This document shows, one piece after another, positions 26,642 through 33,778 of a DNA stretch of 64,000 nucleotides. Numbering within the stretch: the first letter of the stretch is position 1; each line of letters opens with the position of its first letter. Made by a program: the position numbers and the translations under genes. The notes beneath the pieces are model-generated. The model ran no database searches, was not told the DNA's origin, and was given only the letters and a program-made list of their open reading frames with translations. The DNA lies in contig NZ_RJVJ01000003.1 in assembly GCF_003751605.1 (NCBI RefSeq), positions 186,001 through 250,000 on the forward strand, in the 5' to 3' direction. This stretch comes from Kitasatospora cineracea (lineage in GTDB: Bacteria > Actinomycetota > Actinomycetes > Streptomycetales > Streptomycetaceae).

Positions 26642-27343
26642 GTGGACCTGCGTCAGCGGGTGGTGCGGCGGAGTCCGTTCGTGGTCTGGACGCTCAACGG
26701 ACTGGCCGCGGTGTCGGCGCTGCTGTTCGTGCACACCATGGTGCGGCAGAACCTGTCGGCGGACGGGCAGCGGGACTGGCCGTGGTCCTGGCAGCTGCTC
26801 GACGCGCAGAGCGCCACCGCCGCACTGATGGCCGGGATCGGGGCGATCATCGCCCGGGCCCAGTTCGCCCGCACCGTGCAGCCGCTGCTGGGCAGCCGGG
26901 CCTGGCCGGGTACCGGGCACGCGCCCGACGGGGCGCTCGCCTGGACGTGCCACCTGGTCAACAGCGGCCAGAGCGCGGTGGTGGTGGTCTCCGTCGAGTA
27001 CTGGATCGACTTCGGCGTCCCCGCGCCCTCCGCGGAGGAGCCGACCGGACCGGCGCCGAGCACCGGCTGGACCGACCGGGCCGGGGCGATCGCGGCCGTC
27101 GCCCCGTACGGGCTGCGCCCCGGCACGGACTACCGGCTGGCCTCCATCAGCCCGAACAGCGTGTTCGGCGGCGAGAGCAACTGCCTGCTCGGCTGGCTCA
27201 CCGAGCCCGCGCTCGTGGTGGTCCGGGACCTGTACGTGCGGGTCACCGTCCGCGACCGGCTCGGCGACCTGCACCAGCGGGCCATCTCCTGCCTCACCGA
27301 CGCCGACCGCCCGCTCACCCACGCGGTCCCCGACCAGCTGTAG
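26642..27343 (+). CDS. Hypothetical membrane protein with two N-terminal helices
   Basis: 233 aa from GTG 26642 (GGGGGAGGGGGAATC upstream). Hydrophobic segments at about residues 13-32 (VVWTLNGLAAVSALLFVHTM) and 57-72 anchor it, followed by a domain of about 150 residues that looks beta-rich (VVVVSVEYWIDFGVP ... LYVRVTVRDRLGDL). I do not recognise a family. Confidence 0.65.
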   Translation: MDLRQRVVRRSPFVVWTLNGLAAVSALLFVHTMVRQNLSADGQRDWPWSWQLLDAQSATAALMAGIGAIIARAQFARTVQPLLGSRAWPGTGHAPDGALAWTCHLVNSGQSAVVVVSVEYWIDFGVPAPSAEEPTGPAPSTGWTDRAGAIAAVAPYGLRPGTDYRLASISPNSVFGGESNCLLGWLTEPALVVVRDLYVRVTVRDRLGDLHQRAISCLTDADRPLTHAVPDQL

Positions 27344-27449
27344 CGGCCGGCCACCGGCCACTTGCGCGTGCGGCATGCCCGGGGGCCCGTCCCTTGCGCG
27401 TTCCGGGAGGGTGTGTGCCCCGTGCGCATGGCAGCCGTACGGTGGCCCC

Positions 27450-28355
27450 ATGAGCCACCCGCACACCCCCGCCCCCGGCCACGGTCACCAGCACGGCCAC
27501 GGTCACGACCACGACCACGGCCACCAGCAGCACCGGCACCCCGCCGAGGACGACGCCGCGCAGGCCGAGGTCCTCGACCTGGACGCCGAGGTGCTGGCCG
27601 AGCACCTCGCCGCGATCACCGCCTGGCTGCCGCTGGACGCCGAACCGCGGCACGTCGTCGACCTCGGGGCCGGCACCGGCGCCGGCACCTTCGCCCTGTT
27701 GCGCCGCTTCCCCGAAGCCCGGATCACCGCCGTCGACGCCTCGCCCGGCCACCTGCTGCGCCTGCGCGAGAAGGCGCACGCCCTGGGCCTGGCGGGCCGG
27801 ATCGCCACCGTGCAGGCCGACCTGGACGGCGCCCACTGGCCGGACCTCGGCACCCCCGACCTGGTCTGGGCGTCCGCCTCGATGCACCACCTGGCCGACC
27901 CCGTCCGGGCACTGCGCCAGGTCCGCGACCTCCTCGGCCCGGACGGCGTGCTCGCCTTGGTCGAACTGGCCGGCTTCCCGCGCTTCCTGCCGCCCGACGC
28001 GCCCGCCGAGCGCCCCGGCCTGGAGGAGCGCTGCCACGCCGCGACCGACCGCCTGCACGCCGAGCACGTCCCGCACCGGGGCGCCGACTGGGGGCCGATC
28101 CTGACCGCCGCCGGGCTCACCGTCACCGGCGAACGCGCCGTCACCGTCGACATCGCCGCCACCGAGCACCCCTCCGTCGGCCGCTACGCCCTGGCCACCC
28201 TGCGCCGGATCCGCTCCGCCGCCGCCGAGACGCTCGACCCCGCGGACCTGGCCGCCCTCGACCGGCTGGTCGACGCCGACGGCCCGGACAGCATCGCGCT
28301 GCGCCCGGACCTCGCGGTGCGCACCGAACGCCAGGTCTGGGCCGCCCGCCGCTGA
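27450..28355 (+). CDS. Class I SAM-dependent methyltransferase with His-rich N-terminus
   Basis: 301 aa. Residues 1-30 contain about 12 histidines in GH/DH repeats, a likely Ni/Zn/Co-binding tail. The catalytic domain follows with motif I VVDLGAGTGAGTFALL, acidic loop VDASP and LVWASASMHHLADPVRALRQVRDLLGPDG. The methyl acceptor is unknown. The His tail suggests a role in, or sensitivity to, metal levels; that is inference. Confidence 0.85.
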   Translation: MSHPHTPAPGHGHQHGHGHDHDHGHQQHRHPAEDDAAQAEVLDLDAEVLAEHLAAITAWLPLDAEPRHVVDLGAGTGAGTFALLRRFPEARITAVDASPGHLLRLREKAHALGLAGRIATVQADLDGAHWPDLGTPDLVWASASMHHLADPVRALRQVRDLLGPDGVLALVELAGFPRFLPPDAPAERPGLEERCHAATDRLHAEHVPHRGADWGPILTAAGLTVTGERAVTVDIAATEHPSVGRYALATLRRIRSAAAETLDPADLAALDRLVDADGPDSIALRPDLAVRTERQVWAARR

Positions 28356-28418
28356 CGCGCACCGCCACCGCGTGGTCCGCCGGGGTCCGCCGGGCTCTGC
28401 GGGTCCGTTGCTCGGGGC

Positions 28419-29048
28419 TCAGCCCCGGGCCCGGGGCCGCTCGTACAGGGCGCGGCCGATCCGGCGGCCCAGCAGCAGGTGGGCCAGCAGGGCGCCGAGT
28501 GTGTTCAGCAGGACGTCGTCCACGTCGAAGGCCCGGCCCTCCACCAGCAGGCCCTGCGCCGCCTCGACCGTGACCATCACCAGCGCGGTCAGCGCGGTCG
28601 CCGCCAGCACGCTGCGCAGCCGGGGGAACAGCACCGGCAGCAGCACCCCGAACGGCGCGCCCAGCAGGACGTTCCCGCCGACCTGCTGGACGGCGGCCCG
28701 GACGGCGGGCTGGTCCAGGTAGCCCCGCAGCGAGGCGCCGAGGTGGAAGTTGGGGTGCACCAGGTCCCGGGCACCGGGCTCCGGTACCAGCGTCACCCGG
28801 GCCAGCGCGACCGCGAACACCACGGTCAGCGCCAGCCCCGCCAGCAGGATCAGCCACCGGATCAGGAAGGAGAACGGCCCGCGCCGCTGCATGAACGCCG
28901 GCCTGGTCCGCTCGGCCCGCGCGGCACCCGTGGACGCGGGTGCCGCCGGGACGTCGCCCGACGCCGCCGGGGCGCTCCCGGGCCTCCACGTCCGCCAGCG
29001 CTTCCAGTCCCGTGCCGACGGCCGGCCGCCCGCCGGCTCCACGTCCAC
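28419..29048 (-). CDS. VanZ-family membrane protein
   Basis: 209 aa from GTG 29048, which has a strong AGGAGG 8 nt upstream; a longer ATG at 29240 and a shorter one at 28892 lack this. After a cytoplasmic, Arg/Pro-rich N-terminus of about 50 residues, four or five membrane helices follow with VanZ-type motifs NVLLGAPFGVLLPVLFPRLRS, EAAQGLLVEGRAFDVDDVLLNTLGALL. VanZ homologues can lower binding of teicoplanin-like antibiotics, but most chromosomal members have no known function. Confidence 0.85.
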   Translation of the reverse strand: MDVEPAGGRPSARDWKRWRTWRPGSAPAASGDVPAAPASTGAARAERTRPAFMQRRGPFSFLIRWLILLAGLALTVVFAVALARVTLVPEPGARDLVHPNFHLGASLRGYLDQPAVRAAVQQVGGNVLLGAPFGVLLPVLFPRLRSVLAATALTALVMVTVEAAQGLLVEGRAFDVDDVLLNTLGALLAHLLLGRRIGRALYERPRARG

Positions 29049-29238
29049 GGCCGCTGCCTCCTGCTGTCCGGCTCCCGCCGAAGTGGTCCGCGCCCTGCCC
29101 ACTGTCGAGGCCCTCCCGTTCCCGCGTTCCGCTCCCTGCCCCCGTGCCCCCGCCGGATACCCGGTGGCCGCGCTCCCATGCCGTGCCGACCGGCGCGGGC
29201 GGGTGGCTTCCGGCCGGTCGGTGCGGCAGACTCGCCGC

Positions 29239-29622
29239 ATGGTTTCCCTGGTGCAGAACGTGGCGATCGACTGTGCGGACGCCCATGGACTGGCCCGGTT
29301 CTGGAGCGCGGTGACGGGCCGTCCGGTCGACCCGGACAGCGGGCCGGGCGACCGCGAGACGCAGGTGACCCTGGCCGACGGGCTGGTGCTCTACTTCAAC
29401 CAGGTGCCCGAGGCCAAGACGGTCAAGAACCGGGTCCACCTGTGCCTGCGCCCCGACACCGCCCGCGACCCCGAGGTCGACCGGCTGCTCGCCTTCGGCG
29501 CCACCCTGGTCGCCGACCGCCGCAACGCCGACGGCACCGGCTGGGCGGTGCTGGCCGACCCGGAGGGCAACGAGTTCTGCGTCCTGCGCGGCGCCGCCGA
29601 GCGGGCCGCCACCACCGGCTGA
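29239..29622 (+). CDS. VOC-family (glyoxalase/bleomycin-resistance-like) protein
   Basis: 127 aa. Two beta-alpha-beta-beta-beta units: VQNVAIDCADAHGLARFWSAVTGRPV and NRVHLCLRPDTARDPEVDRLLAFGATLV, ending in WAVLADPEGNEFCVLRG, where the Glu near the end is the usual metal ligand. Substrate unknown. Its start is divergent from vanZ. Confidence 0.85.
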   Translation: MVSLVQNVAIDCADAHGLARFWSAVTGRPVDPDSGPGDRETQVTLADGLVLYFNQVPEAKTVKNRVHLCLRPDTARDPEVDRLLAFGATLVADRRNADGTGWAVLADPEGNEFCVLRGAAERAATTG

Positions 29623-29660
29623 CGGCAGGCGGCAAGGCGGCAAGGCGGCAGACGGCAAGG

Positions 29661-29703
29661 CGGCCGGGGCCGCCCCTCCCGCACGGAGGGGCGGCCCCGG
29701 CCG
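29661..29703. terminator. Bidirectional hairpin terminator
   Basis: Two perfect 19-bp arms (starting CGGCCGGGGC and ending GCCCCGGCCG) enclose a 5-nt loop. It lies 38 bp after the VOC gene and 31 bp after the convergent beta-helix gene, so it can end both transcripts. Confidence 0.9.
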
Positions 29704-29734
29704 CCGGCCGGTTGCGGCCGGGCTGGGGTCGGGC

Positions 29735-31912
29735 TTACGGGTAGGCGACCAGGTTGGCCACGTTGGTGGTGGAGTTGGACGGGCCGCCGGTCGCGTTGAT
29801 GACGTGGGCGATGGTGCCGGTGCCGCCGAGCGAGACGGTCACCATGTCGTGGAAGCGGACGGTGGAGCGGTTCGGGACCTCGAAGGAGTGCTCCTCGACC
29901 ACGGCCGGGTTGACGTTGAAGTAGGCGTAGGAGCCCAGCCCCCAGGCCTCGTGGGCGGTCACCGAGTCGGCGACCTTGTAGGCCGGGTAGCCGCGGGTCG
30001 AGCCGTTCGTCCAGGCCGCCTGGTTCGGCGGGTCGTACGGCAGCTCGTTCTGGAAGAAGTAGGTGCGGCCGTTGTTGCCGTTCCAGATCACCTGGGTCTG
30101 CTGGTAGTGCTCGACGAACAGGCCGTACATGGTGACGTCGTTGCCGTTGACGACCAGCCCGTTCGCGGCGGTGTTGCTGGTCCAGCCCACCCCGCTGCCG
30201 TGGTCCGCGCGCCACAGCCACATGTGGTCGCCGATCACGTTGTTGGAGTTGACCACCAGTGACTGGGTGGCCTTGCCGACGCCCGCGCCGCCGATCCGGA
30301 AGAACACGTCGTGCAGCGAGGTCGGGTCGGCGCTGTGGTCGGCGGACGAGCCCGCCGCGCCGATCTGCATCAGCACCGGGGAGTTGACCGTCCCGGCGTC
30401 GATCAGCAGCCCGGCCAGCTTGACGCCGTCCACGTCGGCGACGTTCACGGCGGTGACGCCGTTGTCCGGGACGAGGGTGGCCAGGCCCAGGCCGAGCACC
30501 ACGGTGTCGGCGCGGTTGACGTTCAGGGTCTGGTTCAGGTGGTAGACACCCGGCGTGAACAGCAGGTTCTTGCCCTGCGCCAGCGCCGCGTTGATGTCGG
30601 CCGCGGTCGCGCCCGGCTTCACGATGAAGAACTGGTCGATCGGCAGCGAGCTGCCCTGCTGCGCGCCGCCCGCCCAGCTGGTGCCGGAGGTGTTGGTGCG
30701 CAGCGCCGGGACGAACACCTTGTAGGCGCCCGCGGAGTCCACGTACAGGAAGGGCTTCTCGCGCACCACCGGGGTCTGGTTCACGGTGGTGTAGGGCGGG
30801 TTGGGGAAGGAGTTGGCGGGCGCGTTGACGTCGCCGACGAACACCATGTTCCAGTTGGAGCCCGTCCAGCTGCCCCACTGCGCGTTGCGCGACAGCCACT
30901 GCTGCTGGGAGCCGGAGCGGACCTGGCCGTCGATCTTCGAGTCGGCGATGAAGCCGCCCGAGGACCAGCCGCCGTCGTCCAGCTGCAGGTTGCCGCGCAC
31001 GTGCATCCGGCGGTAGGGCGCGGCCTGGGAGACCGCCCAGCGGTCGGTGCCGCCGGTCGGGTTGACCGACAGGTTCTCGGCGGAGCGCCAGAAGTTCTGC
31101 GTCGCGTTGCCCTGGAACCAGTCGGCCTCGGCGTGCACCGCGCCGTTGATGGTGACGTCGTCGGGGGACAGGCCGAGGCCCGCGACCTGGGTGTAGAAGC
31201 CGACGTTGGCGTCCACGTTGTAGCTGCCCGGCTTGAACAGCAGGGCCTGGCGCTGGGTGCCGAACTGGTTGGTCTCCTGCTGCGAGAAGACCGCGTTCAG
31301 CTTGGCCTGGACGGTCGCGGCGGGCGTCGACGGGTCGAAGACGGCCACGTTCGGCCCGAAGTCGGGCGTGCCGGGCGGGTTCGTGACGGTGCTCCCGAAG
31401 GTGAAGGACTGCGCGGCGGTGCCGTTGCAGGCGTACTGCTGCAACTGCACCGCGTCGGCGGTGGAGGCGCTCGGCACGTCCAGGCACTTGCCGCTGTTGC
31501 GGTTGACGAAGTGGTAGGCGCCGCCCGCCTCGGCGACCGCCTGCCACTGCTGGTTCAGGCCGCCGCCGTACGTCCACAGCTGGACCTTGGCGGCGTCGGC
31601 GGTGGAGACGTCGACCACGTCCAGCACCTTCGACGTGTCGTTCTGGTTGTTGATCCGGACGTACCCGTTGCCGAGGTCCTGGACCTGCCACTGCTGGGCG
31701 GTGGTGCCGTTGCAGGCGTACTGCTGGACGGCGGTGCCGTTGGCGGTGGCGGCCGCGGCGGCGTCCACGCACTTGCCGGAGTTCTGCGCCACCAGGGTGG
31801 TCGCCCCGGTCGGGACGGCCGCCAGAGCGGCGGGGGCGGGGGAGAGCAGCACCGCCGAGGAGGCCAGCAGGCCGGCGGTCGCCGTCAGCGGGAGGAGTGA
31901 CTTTCGACGCAT
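29735..31912 (-). CDS. Secreted CBM13 (RICIN) plus right-handed beta-helix protein
   Basis: 725 aa. A Sec signal peptide (MRRKSLLPLTATAGLLASSAVLLSPAPAALA) is followed by a ricin-type lectin domain (residues about 35-175) with three QQWQ-like repeats, and then a long domain with beta-helix features and GNNGRTYFFQNELPYDP near the end, as in GH55/pectate-lyase-like proteins. It probably binds and acts on a cell-wall polysaccharide such as a beta-glucan. AAAGGAG precedes the ATG. It is 40 bp after the chitinase gene, so both are likely one operon. Confidence 0.85.
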   Translation of the reverse strand: MRRKSLLPLTATAGLLASSAVLLSPAPAALAAVPTGATTLVAQNSGKCVDAAAAATANGTAVQQYACNGTTAQQWQVQDLGNGYVRINNQNDTSKVLDVVDVSTADAAKVQLWTYGGGLNQQWQAVAEAGGAYHFVNRNSGKCLDVPSASTADAVQLQQYACNGTAAQSFTFGSTVTNPPGTPDFGPNVAVFDPSTPAATVQAKLNAVFSQQETNQFGTQRQALLFKPGSYNVDANVGFYTQVAGLGLSPDDVTINGAVHAEADWFQGNATQNFWRSAENLSVNPTGGTDRWAVSQAAPYRRMHVRGNLQLDDGGWSSGGFIADSKIDGQVRSGSQQQWLSRNAQWGSWTGSNWNMVFVGDVNAPANSFPNPPYTTVNQTPVVREKPFLYVDSAGAYKVFVPALRTNTSGTSWAGGAQQGSSLPIDQFFIVKPGATAADINAALAQGKNLLFTPGVYHLNQTLNVNRADTVVLGLGLATLVPDNGVTAVNVADVDGVKLAGLLIDAGTVNSPVLMQIGAAGSSADHSADPTSLHDVFFRIGGAGVGKATQSLVVNSNNVIGDHMWLWRADHGSGVGWTSNTAANGLVVNGNDVTMYGLFVEHYQQTQVIWNGNNGRTYFFQNELPYDPPNQAAWTNGSTRGYPAYKVADSVTAHEAWGLGSYAYFNVNPAVVEEHSFEVPNRSTVRFHDMVTVSLGGTGTIAHVINATGGPSNSTTNVANLVAYP

Positions 31913-31952
31913 GGGGGTTGCTCCTTTCTCAGGAAGCGGGGTCGGCGGGTCG

Positions 31953-33413
31953 TCAGGCGGGCAGGTTCCACTGCTGGTTGGCGCCGCCGAAGCAGTCCCA
32001 GACCTGCAGCCGGGTGCCGTTCGCCGAGGACGGGCCGGTGGCGTCCAGGCAGCGGCCGGAGGCCGGGTTCACCAGGGTCTTGTTCGACTGCGCCTGCCAC
32101 TGCTGGGCGCCGGTCCCGTTGCAGTCGTACAGCTGGGCCTGGGTGCCGTTGGCGGTGCCGCCCGAGGTCAGGTCCAGGCACTTGCCCAGGGCCCGGACCG
32201 TGCCGTCGGTGCCCACCGTCCACTGCTGGGCGGCGGTGCCGTTGCAGTCGTAGAGCTGCACGGCGGTGCCGTTGGCGGAACTGGCGGCCGCCACGTCCAC
32301 GCACTTGCCGCCGTAGCCGGTGATCTGCCCGGTCCGGCCGCTCGGCGGCGGGGTGCTGCCGCCGCCGGTGATCGCGTTGAAGGTCTTCGAGAACTGGTAC
32401 GCCGACTGCGGGGTGCCGCTGCAACTGTCGGACAGCGTCCCGGTGCTGGCGCACGCCTTGTCCCGGCCGACCGCCCAGAAGGCGAGCAGCTGGATGCCCT
32501 TGGACGCGGCGAAGGACTCCAGGGTCTGCGCGTTGGCGGTGGAGAACACCTCGGAGGTGGTGTCGTTGACCCCGATCATCGGGGTGTTGCCCTCCATCGC
32601 CCACAGCTGGTCGGAGGTCTTGGAGGTCCAGATCTGGCCCAGCTGGGTGTGCAGGCCGTTGGCGGCGCTGATCGCGGCCTGGCCCATGTCCATCGGCGAG
32701 CCGTAGTCCATCGTCATGATGTTGACGGCGTTCACGGTCAGGCCGCGGCTCTTGGCGTTGTTCAGCAGGCTGATCGAGTTGGATTCGAGTCCCGAAGGGC
32801 TGACCGGCAGCGTGTAGTTGACGTCCAGGCGCTTGCCCGCGGCCGCCTGGGCCTGCTGGAGCTGGGCCAGCGCCTGGTTGCGGCGGTCGTTGGCGGCGGT
32901 GTCGTTCAGCGCGCCGCCTTCCACGTCCAGGTCGATCCTGGTCAGGTTGAGTGCGTCCACCACCCGCTTGTACTGGGCCTGGAGGGTGGAGACGCTGGTG
33001 CACGCCTGGCCCAGCTCGGTGCCGGAGGCGCCGCCGAAGCTGGCGATCACGTCGCCGCCGGCCGCCCGGTGCGCGTTGATCGCGTTGGTCCAACCGGCGT
33101 CCGTGATCGAGGTGTTGCCGTTGAACGTGGCGTTGCAGCTGCCGTCGCTGATCACGAAGGCCAGGGTGACGTACTTCAGCCCGCCGCTGTTGCGGGCGTC
33201 CGCCAGGGTGTTCGGCGAGTTCCAGGTCTCCAGGTACGGCGCCGCGTAGTGCGCCGGGAAGCCGGGCCCCGCGTTGGCGGCGGCCGAGGCCGGACCGGCG
33301 CCGGCCACCAGCAGGCCGGCCACCGTGGCGGGCAGCGCGACGGCGGCCGCGGCAGCGCGCAGGGCCCTACGGGAACGGGCGTGGGAACGGGCGCGGGAAC
33401 GGGTGCGGATCAA
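31953..33413 (-). CDS. Secreted GH18 chitinase with C-terminal CBM13
   Basis: 486 aa starting at TTG 33413, supported by GAGGAG 7 nt upstream. An Arg-rich, long signal peptide (suggesting Tat or Sec export) ends at about ASAAA. The GH18 catalytic motif is D161-L-D163-V-E165 (TRIDLDVEGG), with MTMDYG and FWAVGRD further on. After a PPPSG linker, a three-repeat ricin lectin fold (AQQWTVG, AQQWQAQ, NQQWNLP) binds polysaccharide. It should hydrolyse chitin. The promoter has a DasR-like site. Confidence 0.92.
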   Translation of the reverse strand: MIRTRSRARSHARSRRALRAAAAAVALPATVAGLLVAGAGPASAAANAGPGFPAHYAAPYLETWNSPNTLADARNSGGLKYVTLAFVISDGSCNATFNGNTSITDAGWTNAINAHRAAGGDVIASFGGASGTELGQACTSVSTLQAQYKRVVDALNLTRIDLDVEGGALNDTAANDRRNQALAQLQQAQAAAGKRLDVNYTLPVSPSGLESNSISLLNNAKSRGLTVNAVNIMTMDYGSPMDMGQAAISAANGLHTQLGQIWTSKTSDQLWAMEGNTPMIGVNDTTSEVFSTANAQTLESFAASKGIQLLAFWAVGRDKACASTGTLSDSCSGTPQSAYQFSKTFNAITGGGSTPPPSGRTGQITGYGGKCVDVAAASSANGTAVQLYDCNGTAAQQWTVGTDGTVRALGKCLDLTSGGTANGTQAQLYDCNGTGAQQWQAQSNKTLVNPASGRCLDATGPSSANGTRLQVWDCFGGANQQWNLPA

Positions 33414-33435
33414 GGCGGCTCCTCGTGGGGGAGAA

Positions 33436-33460
33436 CGTTCACTCGTTCAGGTAGTGAACG
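33436..33460. promoter_or_regulatory. Inverted repeat CGTTCAC / GTGAACG in the chitinase leader
   Basis: Perfect 7-bp arms with an 11-nt spacer, 23 bp upstream of the TTG start. It would form a weak hairpin in the mRNA leader or act as a second operator. Confidence 0.55.
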
Positions 33461-33558
33461 CGAAGCGATGCCTGAGGGAGCGTCCGGAGCGGTCCGGGCA
33501 GGGCGGAACGTCCCCCTGACGGGGGATCGACGTGGTGGTGGCCAACAGCCCTGCCGGC

Positions 33559-33574
33559 TTTGGTCTGGACCTTT
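33559..33574. promoter_or_regulatory. DasR-like operator (dre / chitinase direct-repeat element)
   Basis: TTTGGTCTGGACCTTT: the core GGTC-TG-GACC is a near palindrome close to the dre consensus ACTGGTCTAGACCACT and to the TGGTCCAGACCT element known from Streptomyces chitinase promoters. It lies just downstream of the -10 of the chitinase promoter, a position where a GntR-type repressor would block transcription until N-acetylglucosamine signals are present. Confidence 0.7.
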
Positions 33575-33585
33575 TTCAAGACGTG

Positions 33586-33613
33586 AAGTTAGGGGTGTCT
33601 GCGCGACCACGTC
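33586..33613 (-). promoter_or_regulatory. Chitinase operon promoter
   Basis: On the minus strand, -35 TTGACG (33613-33608) and -10 TAACTT (33591-33586) are separated by 16 bp, close to the housekeeping sigma consensus. The leader to the TTG start is about 165 nt. Confidence 0.65.
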
Positions 33614-33778
33614 AACCCCTGTGCGTACAGGAGTCGAAGGACGTGTGCGGAACGGGACGGCGGTTGACCGCCGCGCCGGGGCGTCCTGTTCGTCCGCACC
33701 ATGGCCGCCTGCGAACAGGGCGCCGCGGACGGCTCCTGACGGGCCGTCGGGCCGGGGTGCGGGAGCGGGGCTGCGGGG

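Larger units (their letters stand above)
33414..33778. other. Chitinase promoter region
   Basis: About 365 bp without a gene. It holds the dyad at 33436, the DasR-like box at 33559 and the promoter at 33586-33613. The rest, up to the kinase stop codon, shows nothing further. Confidence 0.7.

Noticed and set aside
26602-27453. 283-codon ORF overlapping the two-helix membrane protein gene
   Set aside because: Composition is the Arg/Gly-rich pattern of an out-of-frame reading of GC-rich DNA; the other frame has plausible membrane helices and a ribosome site.
29391-31772. 793-codon ORF on the minus strand overlapping the beta-helix gene
   Set aside because: It is an Arg/Gly/Pro-rich shadow frame of the secreted protein gene, which has a signal peptide, recognised domains and a ribosome site.
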